Shown: positions 43,401 to 56,670, counted from the stretch's first letter. The stretch is 64,000 bases of DNA from Diogma glabrata (GCA_963693315.1 OY856186.1:129129143-129193142); one strand, 5' to 3'. Program-made: numbers and translations. Notes: a model not told the origin generated them from the sequence alone.

Positions 43401-44792
43401 AATTATGAAAATAACAAATATTGATTTTTATTACCTACTGGAAGTAATTTCAGTTATTGAAAGCAGTAGAAACAATAACTTTTTTTTCAAAATTAATTGT
43501 TTATTTAGTTTTTTAGAAAAATGTTATAAAAATACTACTACTTATTACTTATATTAAGTAAGATCTAATGAATGTTTTGATGTTGTTATTTACAACATCA
43601 TGTGAAGTATTAATTTTACAAAAATACATTTGTACAAAAATCCATATTTGGTGACATTGAGCATGATATTTTAAATTAAATACCTAGAAAACATTTACAT
43701 TATAATACTTCCAGTTAAATTAAAATGATTTTATACCTGAAATAACTTAAAACAGCAATCAATAGCCTTTAAAAGTGCAGGTTATTTGTATTTCACTGCG
43801 TCGTACACAACATAAAAATCCTTTATACTATTGACGTTTAGATGTCAGTCTACTGCAACAATTAACAACAATTAACATTCATTTCATTCATCTATAATGC
43901 AGTTGTATTAACTATATTTTGTAATAAAAATTGTAGCAATAGTATTGTTTTATTATTTCAAATATTAATTGTTACTACCAAGTTTTAGTTACAATAACTA
44001 GATTTAATAACTATTTATTTTCACTATTTTTTATATTAGGAACAAATACCTCAATCATTAAAATTAGTACGGGTAATCAAATTTACTACTGACATTGTAT
44101 ATTTAATAACTTAAAAGACAGTTATAATTTCAACTACAGCGTAGTTAATTTTCTACTACACATATTTTTCTCGGTGTAATAACATCGTCAAATGACATGC
44201 AGGTAGATATCAAAACACGTGTCTCTGCTGCATACAGAGTTTTCTACGCATACTCAAAACTTTGGCGATCAAAACATCTTTCGCAGTCGTGCAAACTTAC
44301 ACTTTACAAAGCATTAATTCGACCTGTGCTTACATTTAGAAGTGAAAGCTGGACACTGACTACCTCCGATTGTAGAATTTTACCAACGTTCGAGGGGAAG
44401 GTCATACGAACAATTTATGGTCCATGTAAAGTTGCTGAAAATCAGTATAGAATCCGAAACGATCATAAATCGGACAGCTTCTTGGAGGCTGCGATGGAAT
44501 CGGGTTCATTAAATCCAACCGGATTAGATGATTTGGTCATGTAGGAAGGGTTCCATTAGATAGAATGATAAAAAATTGTCCCAACAACAACCAGCTGGTG
44601 TTCGTCTGAGAGGAAAACCTAGACAACGTTAGCGTGATGACATCGTTCAAGACCTTCGTGATATTGGATGTCAAAACTGGGGTCAACTGGTCATGGAACG
44701 AGATGATTGGAAGCTTATTGCACAGACGGCAAAATCCCTCCATGTTATGTAAACGCCAGAGAGAGGGAGAGAAAATATATCTTTGAAAATAA
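40445..44792 (+). pseudogene. Dead RTE-like LINE with MITE insertion (copy 1)
   Basis: Leader from ~40445 (GCGAAAATCCGAAAATCTAC). The endonuclease frame is 40575-41348: MGTWNVLSLRRPGDLL, MVALQELRLSGSE, VVGDFNAQIDRS. It is followed in shifted frames by 41345-41671 and 41608-42072. RT is at ~42120-43030 (KKLKNGKSPGIDEIPAELF-like, [42 protein letters not shown]). The catalytic box reads YADGIALL, so one aspartate is lost, and there are several stops. After a MITE (43032-44176) the frame resumes with VSAAYRVFYAYSKLWRSKHL. The 3' end is at AAAATATATCTTTGAAAATAATA. Confidence 0.85.
43032..44176. mobile_element. 1,145-bp MITE with CACCGAGAAAAA ends (copy 1)
   Basis: Left end CACCGAGAAAAAAAAATA; right end, reverse-complemented, CACCGAGAAAAATA. 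Flanked by TA on both sides (43030-43031 and 44177-44178). Without it and one TA, the LINE frame is continuous (YLGSV then ITSSND), so the boundaries are exact. TA duplication suggests Tc1/mariner-type mobilisation. Interior AT-rich and non-coding, with many GTAGT/ACTAC words. Confidence 0.85.
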
Positions 44793-45825
44793 TATAAGAT
44801 ATAAACCACGTCGAGCAAATGCATTATTTGTACGCCTTGCTAGTGTGCGTTTCTAAATAATGGGGCCTATTCAGTAAAATATTCTATCGAAATTTTCTGC
44901 TGTTCTTCTATTTTTTTATGAAATTTTATTTTCCCATTATAAAATTTCATAAAAAAAATAGAAGAATAGCAGAAACTTTCGGTAGAAGATTTTACTGAAT
45001 AGAACCCAATTTTTAAATTGCTGTTGCACCAAAATTGTTCTAATATCAACAATCGATTATATAGTTGCTGAGAAGCAACCGTTACAGTGAATTTTGTAAT
45101 AGAGTAAAATTTTGAAACATGGATTTGTCACTCAATTTAATATCTTTAGTAGCACCAGATAACATGTAGAACGTTTCTTTTATGTACGTTCAAATTTATC
45201 AACCACGCACAAAAATCTCAAAATACCCATTATGAAACCGATAGCAGTTTTATTTATTGTATAACTGGATGGAATAGAGTTTGTGGCTCTTCAGAATGTA
45301 GCATCTTTTAATATGCATTGTTCTGAATCTTTCACTGTAACAGAAATATCATTTTCGATATGCAGCCTAAATCATACCAAAAGCAATTATCTCGTTTATG
45401 TCAAACATGATTAAGACCTCTAACAGTTTATTCATGGGAACTGGAAGAATCCAATCTGAATAAAAAACAAATACAGTAGCAGGCAGCGACTGAAGGTAAA
45501 ATAAATTGAAACTAAGCATCAGGATAGTTTTACTGCTCCATTAATTAGAGTCAGATGATTATATAAGTCTTATTAGCATTCGTTTAAGGAATATATATAT
45601 AGATAAAAATAACGATAAAATATCCAAATTCAGATATTTAGAAAAAAATGAAATAGATGTAATTCAAAATGATGATGAAAGTCATTTTTTGTTATTATAT
45701 CATTCACATGTTATCTCGCCTAATACACTTTTGTACAGAATATACGGTATTTTATTTTGTATAATACAATGTATAATACGCTGTATTATACAAAAAAAAT
45801 AAAATACGGAATTTTAACATCTCTA
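44793..45825. mobile_element. hAT-like MITE, 5'-truncated (copy 2)
   Basis: Equivalent to 34412-35444. The left end is missing because the duplication starts inside the element. Includes the foldback at 44867-45003. Followed by GTCACGAC (45826-45833). Confidence 0.85.
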
Positions 45826-47112
45826 GTCACGACAAATAATGATTCAGTAGCAGTTGATGAAGAGAAAAGTTCTGTTGCGGAAACAACAACCTCATTGCCA
45901 TCTGCAAATTGTGATTTTACTCAGTTAATGGCTATGATGCAACAAATGAATTTAAAAATGAACCAGAAATTAGATGTCGTAAACTCAAGTATAGCTGCTA
46001 ATAAAAACGAGATGAATCAAAAACTGGATGATGTAAATACAAACATGGCTACAAACCGTAACGAAATAAGCCATATAAAGGAGGAAATTACCTGTAACAT
46101 CAATCAACAAATGACTTCTACCAAGGAAGAAATCAGCTGTAACATCAATCAGCAAATGGCTACTACTAAGGAAGAAATCAGCTGCAACATCAATCAACAA
46201 ATGGCTGCTACCAAAGAAGAAATAACTACAACATTGGCTGAAAATAAAAATAAGATAAACCAGCAAATAAATGAGTTGCACATTAGCATAAATCAACACT
46301 TGGACGAGAAACTTCTACAAATGTCAAAGGCATTCGATGGAAAAGTCGAAAAGATTCAAAACGATATCCAAGAATTAGAACAAAAAGTGCTTGACGAAAA
46401 CAAAAAAGTACTATCCAAAGTTGATAATTTCGAAAAACGGTTGCAGGATGTTGAGACGACTAAAGTTACTTCCCAGGTGGTACATCAAGTAGTAAATATC
46501 AAATTAAAACCACTATCATATGACGGTACCACATCTTTCGGCATCTTCAAGTTCCAGTTCGAGACCGCAGCTGATCAAAATGTATGGAACGCCGAAAACC
46601 GTCTTGCTGCATTGATAGTTGCACTAAAGGGTGAAGCAGTTGAAGCACTACAGGCAGTGCCGGAAAATGACCGAAAAATCTATGCTGAAGTGATGAATGC
46701 ATTGGAACGTAAATATGGCAGCGACCACAAAAAGGAGCTCTACCGGATCGAGTTAAGGGGTCGTTTGCAACGGAATGGAGAAAGCCTCCAGGACTATTCT
46801 TCGGCAGTAGAACGGCTTGTACATTTGGCACACTCGAATACTCCACCGTATTTTATGGAGAAGATGAAGATCGAGGCCTTCATTGATGGTATTCGAGAAT
46901 CAGAAACCAGGATCAAAGTAATGACCACACCTAAGGCGACTTTTCATGAAACTGTCGCATACGCAATGCAATATGAGATGGTACAGAGGATGTGTATGTC
47001 ATCTGGTGGATGCAGAAAAAGGAATGTAGAGGGGAACATCAAAGGGGAAGTTTTGGCACACAGAGATAGAAGCGACATCAGATGCTGGGTATGTGATGAA
47101 GAGGGTATGTGA
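45826..47112 (+). pseudogene. Gypsy-like gag, truncated (copy 2)
   Basis: Copy of 35445-36731 without the SAP-domain segment and 5' LTR. Differs from unit 1 by Gln to His (ISQIKEE versus ISHIKEE) at 46074. Ends with the same premature stop in the zinc knuckle. Confidence 0.85.
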
Positions 47113-47630
47113 AACGGGTATGTGAAAACTTGGGTATCAACGGACAACTCGAAGGTAAAGGTTGCTTCATGACACTGGATACGGGTTCAGCTCGAACATT
47201 CGTTCGCAAAGGTTTAATAGACGGTGTTTTGGAACCATCAGATGGATTGAAACTCCAAACAGTAACTGGAGAATGCGCTGAAATAGAAGGTAAAAGAATC
47301 GCTGAAATAAAATTTGGACATAACTGCTATCAACAAGAGGTGCTAGTGGCAGACATTATGGATGAAGTCATTTTGGGGATGGACTTCATGAAGGCGAAGG
47401 GATTAGTCTTCGATTTTGGATGTGGAATCCTAAAGATTAATAATGTTGAGATGCCACTACTTGTGAATGAGGCAGAGTCAACAGATATTGGCAGCGATGA
47501 GAAAATATGCAGTGCAGAGGAAAATCAGGCACCATCGAAACAGATGAGGGAGAGAAACGTCAACCGACGCAGACGTTTAAACAAACGCCGAAAGCTAAAA
47601 AGGAAACAGGCCCAAGCCAAGTTCAAATAG
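47109..47630 (+). pseudogene. Gypsy-like protease region (copy 2)
   Basis: Same as 36728-37249: LDTGSARTFV and VILGMDFM are conserved. No RT follows. Confidence 0.8.
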
Positions 47631-47914
47631 CTGCAAACGGGGACGAATCGAAGCTGCAAATGAGAATGGTTCAGAGACATGGCAATGTGAAACAGTCAAA
47701 GGGAAAAGATAAGGAGGACTTTAGAGATAATGAGAATCCATACTCATCACGGTGGGCGGACATAGAACAAAGTAATGGACAAGGACTTAGAAAAGGACCA
47801 GAAGCAATTCTAAACCGCCTGGGAAATAGAAAAAGAAAAAAAAATGTTTGGATTCAACAATTGGAGGAGAGATCTAGATCCTGTTCGGGACGAACAGGCT
47901 TAAGTGGAAGGTAT

Positions 47915-48576
47915 TGTTACGATTACAGAAAAATCTAGACCATTACAGAAAAATCTAGACGATTACGGTTACTTCCAGGAAAACCAAATCAACAAAATAC
48001 TACAACAGATTGATGAAATGAATATTGTTGTTGTTGTACATATTCTTAGAATTAAGTTCTACATAAAACAAATGATTTTATGAATCAAATCAACGTAACG
48101 TAAAATAATCGAATATTCTAATATTTTCTCAAGGTTTCTAAAAGTGACCTAGAAATTTCTAGAGATTAAGCGGAATGTATATAAAAAAATTGCCTCTTGA
48201 GTTTTTAATTAGTTTTATTTTAAACCTGCGATAGTAAAGTGAAAATTATAAAAGTGATATTTAAAATAAGTTTTTGTAAATAAAGTTTTAAGTGTTATTG
48301 AGAAGAAATATTTTGTGTATTATTTTGAACGTGGTGTACTGGAAATTTCTATAATAGAACTTTGGAGTTTCTGAAGCTGTTGAAAGAATATTCTAGCTAG
48401 GAATATTGTTTGCTGTATTGTTTCCTGTTGTTGTGGAACAATTAAGAAGTTGTATACTTAATAAAACCTGGTGTGTTTGCTTACTAATCAGTGATCGAAC
48501 TCAGAAAGAGATTGGGAATTGCGTTTATCGAATTGTGAGTTAGGCCAATTCGAAGGAAGTTTGGAAAAACGTAACA
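47915..48576 (+). repeat. 3' LTR of gypsy-like element (copy 2)
   Basis: Identical as read to 37534-38195. No partner 5' LTR exists in this unit, which shows that the unit arose by duplication rather than transposition. Confidence 0.9.
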
Positions 48577-48949
48577 TTATATTAAGTTATACGTTTTGTT
48601 TTTTTAATATATTATTTTTACATTTGTTTAACAAACATTTTACAATGGAAAAGCTGTTCATAATCATAAAAAAACTAAACTCGCCATTTAAACTATATAT
48701 TCTATCAAGATCAACACAAAACAAATGATAAATACGAATATTAAAAGGTTTCGACATTTTAAAATTCTGTACTAAATGAGTGCGTTTATATGAGAATCAG
48801 AAATATTACGAAACATTTCAGTCATACGTTGGAAAAAAATTGTAGTAGTATTTTCGATTCGTATAAAAATTTCCGATCAAATTCATTCATACCATACCAG
48901 AGCATGAAATTTAAACAAATATACTTTTTAATCATATGTCTCATTTCAG

Positions 48950-49476
48950 TAATCAACTGCAAAATGGTTTGGAAATCTTTACGAATATATTATGCAAAAG
49001 CGTTAAAAAAGTATGCGGAAAAAGAGACATCAGAAAATTTCGATCAACGAAATTATGTGACACAGTCAATTAAATTTCTTAAACCGTTTATGAGAAAAAA
49101 GAATTGTTTTCCTGTTGCACAAAAAGCTGTTACAGTTTCAGAATTTAATAAGAGTGCATCTAATCAAGATCATCTGTTTGATGGAAGAAGTAACGAATCT
49201 CACAGTTTATTGATAAATGAATCTGAAGAGTATCAACACAAAATCGATTGGGACTTAAATAACAGACATTCAATTAACCATACAAAGGTTACCTATGAAA
49301 CCAGAGATAATTCAAATAATCAAAATTATAATAATGATGACCCAGAAAATCCTAAAAAATTGTTTCTGTTAAGCTTACTCCCAGATTTAGAAGTAATGAG
49401 CAACAGACAAATGATAAGATTTAGAACAAAAACCTCAATGCTAATTGGTGACATTTTAGATAATGAACCATTATAA
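48950..49476 (+). CDS. MADF/BESS terminal exon (gene B, copy 2)
   Basis: Exact copy of 38569-39095 with its acceptor (ends 48949). It has no own first exon or promoter. If the duplication is real, it could be an alternative terminal exon of gene B or a silent pseudo-exon. Confidence 0.7.
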
Positions 49477-50825
49477 TAAATAAAAAATATTTTATATTCA
49501 AAATATTTGACCTTTGTTTTTTATGATATGAAAGTTATTTAGCGGCAAGCAAAATAAATTGGAAACTTAAGATTAAGTTTAATGCCATTGCCTGTTTTTG
49601 TTTTTATCTTGCGCATTTGATACTTTTTAGTTTCGACGACCTTTTCTACGACCAAACTAAAAATTGCTACTCGCGATACAATTTTTAGTAATTTTATGTA
49701 AACCTGTCATTATTGTTTATTTATTTATTTTATGATAAAATCCCCTACGTAGGAGTAACGTATTATATTTATTACACACAAGTGCGTAATAAGAACACCA
49801 ATATGATTTTAAGAAACAAGTAAGTACAAAACATGGTGAAAACAAACCAAAAATTTTAATTAAAAATATTTTTTCAAATAATTTCGAATGAATTTTTTCT
49901 CAAAGGTAACGTAGTACGTACAGCATGATTTATTAAGATAATAACCAAATAATAACCAAAACTAGTACCATGGTAACAATTTGTGAAAAAGTAGTAAAAA
50001 AAATCATAAAATATACATTTATCATAGTATGTGGCTTTTTCGCATTAAGGTTTTAGACACCACATATGTTTTTTCCCGTACATGTTCCATATAGGAGGCT
50101 GTAGGCTGTCCACAAGTGCCCCTCACCTGTACAAAATTCAATTTACTCAATTTTATGGCCGAGTTTCACTTGAAGACTTAATTTAATTGATTAATTTTAT
50201 ATGGGTGATCAGTTCATAGTTTTTCAATTAAAGTCAACTGTATTAGTTAGCTTTTAGTTTTAACTTTTTTGTAACGCTCTTGATAATGGCGTAAGCCGAA
50301 ATGCATTGAGCAAAATAAAAAAAATAAAACTATTAGCGAAATAACAACAAGTGTTGTCAATTTTTAATTTATATTAAAATGTTTCGCCAAGTGCCGACAG
50401 TCGACACAATTGAATATATTAGTTGACCATCGATTAATTAGAAAATCGGTGTGAATCGAAAACCGGCTAATGTTTAGCTAAAAACACTTTGATCTAGACC
50501 TACAAAAAATTCATCCACAAATTCAGCTTCCTAGATCAAACCTGTGAACGGCCCAAACAGAGTTTGTTTCTCATATATAATTAACATGAGGATCACGACG
50601 TTTTTGCGCAAAAATAAATGTAGACGTTATAAAAATGTTTTTTTCCAATCTCTGATTGTTTAGAGAATTATATTTTCTACAAAAAAGGCTTATAGACTTA
50701 TGGGTCAATTCTGATTCTGTTATGTTAATGTTTTTGCTAAATATCATATTACAACCTGTTGATTTATTATTTTCAAAGATATGCTCGTTGAAACATTCTC
50801 AGAAACATCGGAAAAACGAATTCTG
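49477..50825. other. Copy-2 equivalent of 39096-40444
   Basis: Repeat debris, no gene. Contains the second hammerhead-like motif. Confidence 0.6.
50276..50311 (+). ncRNA. Hammerhead-like motif, Penelope-type (copy 2)
   Basis: Identical to 39895-39930, carried by the tandem duplication. Confidence 0.45.
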
Positions 50826-53800
50826 AGAATATGTGGGCAGCGAAAATCCGAAAATCTACGTCCACGCCGTGTTACCTGGGTAACGCTAATAGAATTAGGT
50901 TGGTGTAGTTGAGAGGGGTAGAGTAAATACTGCTTATACCCAATGATTCTGCACCATGGCGAGTCATTGGCGTCATAAAACCAATGCAACTCAAGCGTCT
51001 GTTTTCCTTATTAGGGGCGGCTTGGAGCCCCTAACAGTACACTGGCCTCGGATTATCTCGGACTCATTTCAAGAACGACCTCGGAAATTGTACCCTGACT
51101 ACGATTTAAAAATGGGAACCTGGAACGTGCTAAGCCTTAGAAGACCAGGAGATTTATTAAAACTTACAAACCAAATCGATAGCTGCACACTAGATATGGT
51201 GGCACTACAAGAGCTAAGATTGTCAGGGAGTGAAATCCATGAAACAGCCAAAGGATACACTCTCTACTATTGCGGTCATGAAAACGGAGGAGAATTTGGA
51301 GTTCGTTTTGTCATACATCGTCGCGTGAATCAACATGTTATCGACTTTAGCCCAATTAATATGCGGATATGCACAATGAGAATCCGCACGCAAAAATTTA
51401 ATGTAACGATCATCAATGTTCATGCATCTACTGAAAACAAATCAGATGACCTGTTCTTTCTAGAACTCGAAGAAGTCATCAACAACACCCCACAGCACGA
51501 TATAAAAACCGTGGTAGGTGACTTCAATGCTCAAATTGATAGAAGTGCAGAACTTAAAACACTTATTGGCCCTAACAGCTTGCATCATACCAGCAGCAAT
51601 AACGGCTTTCGCGCAGTTGAACTGGCTATGATGTATGATCTAGCACTTTCTTTCCTCATAAGAGAATCCACAAGGCAACGTGGAAATCAAACGATGGAAG
51701 AACTGAAAATCAAATCGATCATAGCATGATTTTTAAGAGACACTCTACAAGTGTAACTGACGTTCGATCACATAGAGGTGCTGATATGGACACCAATCAT
51801 ATGCTTGTTATCTTTAAGTACAAGTGCAAGTTTTCATCTACATTTAATAGACAAGCAAAAAAGACCGTACGCCGGAATGTCGAAGCATTAAAACATCCGG
51901 AAACGCTGAATAGATATCAGGAATTAGTAACGAAAAGCATAGAAGAGCATGACATCCCGTCTGAGATGCCATTAAACATACAAGAAGAATGGCAAACGCA
52001 AACTCAACCATTATATCCGAAGCACAAACTACAATCGGAAAACGACCACTGAAAGCACGTAACGAATGTTTTGATGATGAGTGCCGCGAAAGCGTTGAGC
52101 ACAAACAAAAACTGCGAGAAAAATGGTTAACAAAGAACACCCGAAGCTCCCAAACTGATTATCTATGCGCAAGGAAAGCCTCAGCAAAACTCCTACGAAA
52201 GAAGAAATGCGTACACCTGAAGAGCTGTGTCGAAAACATCAACCAACATGAAGTTAATGGAAAATTGAAAGAATACTTTGCCAATGCGCGGCATCTGACA
52301 AAAGATTTCCACCCAAGATCTACAGCCATCAAAAATGAAAACAACGAGCTTACAACAAATGAACGTGATGTGCTGGCAGTATGGCGATCCAACTTTCAAG
52401 ACCTACTGAATAGGACGAATAAAGCTCATCCTATTCGAGCAATTGCTCCGTGAAGTGAGGAAATTTTTGTCTCTTACCCAACAATAGAAGAAGAGGAAGC
52501 TTCAAAAAACTAAAAAATGGCAAATCACCAGGCATTGATGAAATTCCCGCAGAATTATTTAAAAATGGAGGAGCAGCTCTGGTTTCACGTACATACGATC
52601 TGATTCTTGCAATCTGGGACCAAGAAGAACTACCTGCTGAATGGAAAACAGCTCTGATTATTCCGCTACATAAGAAAGGTGACCGCCTAAAGTTTGCGAA
52701 TTATCGTTGCATCGCACTGTTGAACACTGCATGTAAAATACTAACTAATTTCGTACTTGCTTGACTCATCCCGTTCGTCGATTCTATCATCGGTGACTAT
52801 CAGTGTGGTTTTTGTCCCAACCGCTCAACCACAGATCAATGTTTTACCTTAAGGATAATTCTGGAAAAATGTTGGGAGTACAACATCAGCATTCACCAGC
52901 TCTACGTTGATTTCAAGCAAGCATATGATAGCATCATCCGCGACATCCTCTGGTCCGCACTCATATGCCTTGGTATCCCAGCAAAACTTGTTTCTCTGTG
53001 CAAACTCACAACATCGGGATCAAACTGTAGAATAGTAATCAAAGGGTCAGTTTCTGACTCTTTTGATATAACATCAGGTGTTCGACAAGGTGATGCACTC
53101 GCGCCCGTACTATTTAGTTGGGCGCTTGAGTACACGATAAGAAAAAGCCAAATTAAGACACAAAACTGCATATTTAACAAATCTAGTCAAATTCTTGGCT
53201 ATGCAGATGGTATTGCGCTTCTCGAACGTTGACCAAGCAATGTCAAGGATAGTCTCTCTCAGCTTGAAAGAAATGCTAAACGACTTGGATTATGCATCAA
53301 CACCGGCAAGACTAAACTTTTAACAACATCCAGGAACATACCTACCGGCAATCTGAATACTGGCGACTATGAAGTAGAACGCGTAGAAAACTTCAAATAC
53401 CTCGGGTCTGTACACCGAGAAAAAAAAATAGTTGGTTGTAATAAAAATGGTGATTAATATTAATAAATTGGTAGTTACAAATGACTAACTACGCCCGTAG
53501 TGAAATTTAGTTGTTTTAAATACATAAGGGTAGTAATATGTACACTACTCTGTGTTGAAAAATAATAAAAAATTTTATTATTTTTAATACAAAATTTTGT
53601 AAAACTTAATTTCGACGTTGTAATTTTAAATACGAAAGACATTCGTAATTTTAAGTCGTAATTGGCTTTACTGTGTTTCTTTGTATAAATTAAAAGTTCT
53701 AGAGTTATTTTGTATACGATTGGTAGTATAAACAATTGTTGAAATTAGTTGTTTTCACAACTATAAACAAAATATCGTAGTAATTATGAAAATAACAAAT

Positions 53801-55173
53801 ATTGATTTTTATTACCTACTGGAAGTAATTTCAGTTATTGAAAGCAGTAGAAACAATAACTTTTTTTTCAAAATTAATTGTTTATTTAGTTTTTTAGAAA
53901 AATGTTATAAAAATACTACTACTTATTACTTATATTAAGTAAGATCTAATGAATGTTTTGATGTTGTTATTTACAACATCATGTGAAGTATTAATTTTAC
54001 AAAAATACATTTGTACAAAAATCCATATTTGGTGACATTGAGCATGATATTTTAAATTAAATACCTAGAAAACATTTACATTATAATACTTCCAGTTAAA
54101 TTAAAATGATTTTATACCTGAAATAACTTAAAACAGCAATCAATAGCCTTTAAAAGTGCAGGTTATTTGTATTTCACTGCGTCGTACACAACATAAAAAT
54201 CCTTTATACTATTGACGTTTAGATGTCAGTCTACTGCAACAATTAACAACAATTAACATTCATTTCATTCATCTATAATGCAGTTGTATTAACTATATTT
54301 TGTAATAAAAATTGTAGCAATAGTATTGTTTTATTATTTCAAATATTAATTGTTACTACCAAGTTTTAGTTACAATAACTAGATTTAATAACTATTTATT
54401 TTCACTATTTTTTATATTAGGAACAAATACCTCAATCATTAAAATTAGTACGGGTAATCAAATTTACTACTGACATTGTATATTTAATAACTTAAAAGAC
54501 AGTTATAATTTCAACTACAGCGTAGTTAATTTTCTACTACACATATTTTTCTCGGTGTAATAACATCGTCAAATGACATGCAGGTAGATATCAAAACACG
54601 TGTCTCTGCTGCATACAGAGTTTTCTACGCATACTCAAAACTTTGGCGATCAAAACATCTTTCGCAGTCGTGCAAACTTACACTTTACAAAGCATTAATT
54701 CGACCTGTGCTTACATTTAGAAGTGAAAGCTGGACACTGACTACCTCCGATTGTAGAATTTTACCAACGTTCGAGGGGAAGGTCATACGAACAATTTATG
54801 GTCCATGTAAAGTTGCTGAAAATCAGTATAGAATCCGAAACGATCATAAATCGGACAGCTTCTTGGAGGCTGCGATGGAATCGGGTTCATTAAATCCAAC
54901 CGGATTAGATGATTTGGTCATGTAGGAAGGGTTCCATTAGATAGAATGATAAAAAATTGTCCCAACAACAACCAGCTGGTGTTCGTCTGAGAGGAAAACC
55001 TAGACAACGTTAGCGTGATGACATCGTTCAAGACCTTCGTGATATTGGATGTCAAAACTGGGGTCAACTGGTCATGGAACGAGATGATTGGAAGCTTATT
55101 GCACAGACGGCAAAATCCCTCCATGTTATGTAAACGCCAGAGAGAGGGAGAGAAAATATATCTTTGAAAATAA
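50826..55173 (+). pseudogene. Dead RTE-like LINE with MITE insertion (copy 2)
   Basis: Copy of 40445-44792: endonuclease frame 50956-51729, broken middle frames, RT with YADG, stop-containing post-RT region. The same disabling changes are shared with copy 1, so duplication followed inactivation. Confidence 0.85.
53413..54557. mobile_element. 1,145-bp MITE with CACCGAGAAAAA ends (copy 2)
   Basis: Same as 43032-44176, TA on both sides (53411-53412 and 54558-54559). Confidence 0.85.
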
Positions 55174-56264
55174 TAAATTCACGGATTTAGTATTTCGAAG
55201 TTATTTTAGGAAATTTAATTCTCTACAAAATGCACTGCAATCAGAAATTTTCCCAAAATTCTCACTTCCTAGATCAAATCAAAGCACGGCGCAACCGAGT
55301 TTGTTTCTCATATATAGACAATTTTAAGGGAATAGAGAAAATTGGGATTGTTTTGTGAACAATTAAACTCATATATGTAACTAGAGGAATCATTAAAAAA
55401 TTTTCAGTTCTAAAGCATATGTGAGTTTCTCTCAATATTTACTTTAGTTTTTCCTATTCCCGTAATGTTGTCTATTATATATATGTAAGACAACAATTAA
55501 CCAGGTGCCATTTATTATTATTTTGAATTGGAATATGATTATTTCTAACTTGTTTAATTGTAGAAAATGTATAATTTTAAAAGTCGCACATATAATGATA
55601 ATAATACTAGTAAGAATATAAAGTGGTACTTTCGTTCGTGTTTTAAACCATTCTCATCCTGAGATATTTAAATAATGCTGTTTTCGTTATACAATATACT
55701 ATTGCATTATCGGTTGAACATTTTTATAAAAGGCTTTGGCTTGAGCAAATAAGGCTTTGTTTATAAAATTTTGTTTTTTGCTTATTAATTTTAACAATTC
55801 AATCTATTTTCTGGCCCAGTTTTGCTTGAAAACTTAATTTTTATTTATATGTTATGACTTATGCCCATAAAGTGTTTTGCAATTTATCAACGCGTGTTTA
55901 CGATAATTCAATTAGAATAGAATAGTTGGAATAGATTGTTCTAATTTTGAAATTCTGTCAAAATTAGTGCAATCAGAATATTCCGAATGAATTAATGAAA
56001 ACACCAACAATTAACTGACTATCAGTTAACATAAAAACCATGGTGTTGATAGTTATTACTGTTTTACAAAAACCACACCCAGCTAGAGAATCTATCGGTC
56101 TGAATTCAAATTAAACTACTTTTCCACTCGAACACCCAACACCCCTATTCAAAATTAGGCGTGTTAAATAAAATAAAGTGTTATATAATTGTAAATAAAA
56201 TTTTTTGTTTTAGTATTTCGCAATTGAGTTTTATTATTTATAAATTAACTAATTTTACTATATT
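55174..56264. other. Non-coding flank after the duplication
   Basis: AT-rich. Includes the segment related to 40145-40195 (55263-55312) and a small MITE (55312-55480). No gene. Confidence 0.5.
55312..55480. repeat. Small MITE with inverted ends
   Basis: ATATAGACAATTTTAAGGGA at the left and, reverse-complemented, TATAATAGACAACATTACGG at the right. GGGAATAG(A/G) AAAA words are shared. The related sequence at 40195 lacks this insertion, supporting a discrete element. Confidence 0.6.
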
Positions 56265-56274
56265 TAATTTATGT

Positions 56275-56313
56275 GCTCGATCCGATTTCGATTGTTACAC
56301 CATCCTCAGGAGC
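56275..56313 (-). ncRNA. Hammerhead-like motif, Penelope-type, - strand
   Basis: On the - strand: GCTC, CTGAGGA, a weak stem around TGGTGTAACAATC, GAAATC, then GAGC. The CTGAGGA box is close to the consensus CUGANGA and the outer GCTC/GAGC pair equals that at 39895. Probably the 3' end of a Penelope-like element that runs on to the left. Confidence 0.4.
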
Positions 56314-56470
56314 AACAAACTGATTTAAAATTTTTTTAAATTATTATAATTACATCATAGTAGAACAATAAAACGGAGTACAAATATAATTCTTATTCTT
56401 CAACTTAACTTAATCTCTTAAGGTGTTGGCATAGATGTCAGGTAATAATAGTAATTAAAAGTTTTTTTAT

Positions 56471-56670
56471 NNNNNNNNNNNNNNNNNNNNNNNNNNNNNN
56501 NNNNNNNNNNNNNNNNNNNNNNNNNNNNNNNNNNNNNNNNNNNNNNNNNNNNNNNNNNNNNNNNNNNNNNNNNNNNNNNNNNNNNNNNNNNNNNNNNNNN
56601 NNNNNNNNNNNNNNNNNNNNNNNNNNNNNNNNNNNNNNNNNNNNNNNNNNNNNNNNNNNNNNNNNNNNNN
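56471..56670. other. Assembly gap (200 N)
   Basis: Exactly 200 unknown bases. The round number suggests a placeholder, so true length is unknown. Confidence 1.

Larger units (their letters stand above)
34412..44792 (+). repeat. 10,381-bp tandem duplication, unit 1
   Basis: Identical to 44793-55173 at an offset of 10,381, except for G at 35693 versus T at 46074 (Gln to His in gag). The unit begins inside the hAT-like MITE and ends at the 3' end of the RTE-like LINE. At the junction only a 2-bp TA is shared between the ends. All translated segments that I compared match. Confidence 0.95.
44793..55173 (+). repeat. 10,381-bp tandem duplication, unit 2
   Basis: Second copy. Starts mid-MITE (equivalent to 34412) directly after the LINE 3' end of unit 1. 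The sequence diverges from unit 1 after 55175, entering AATTCACGGATTTAG. One substitution was noted. Confidence 0.95.
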
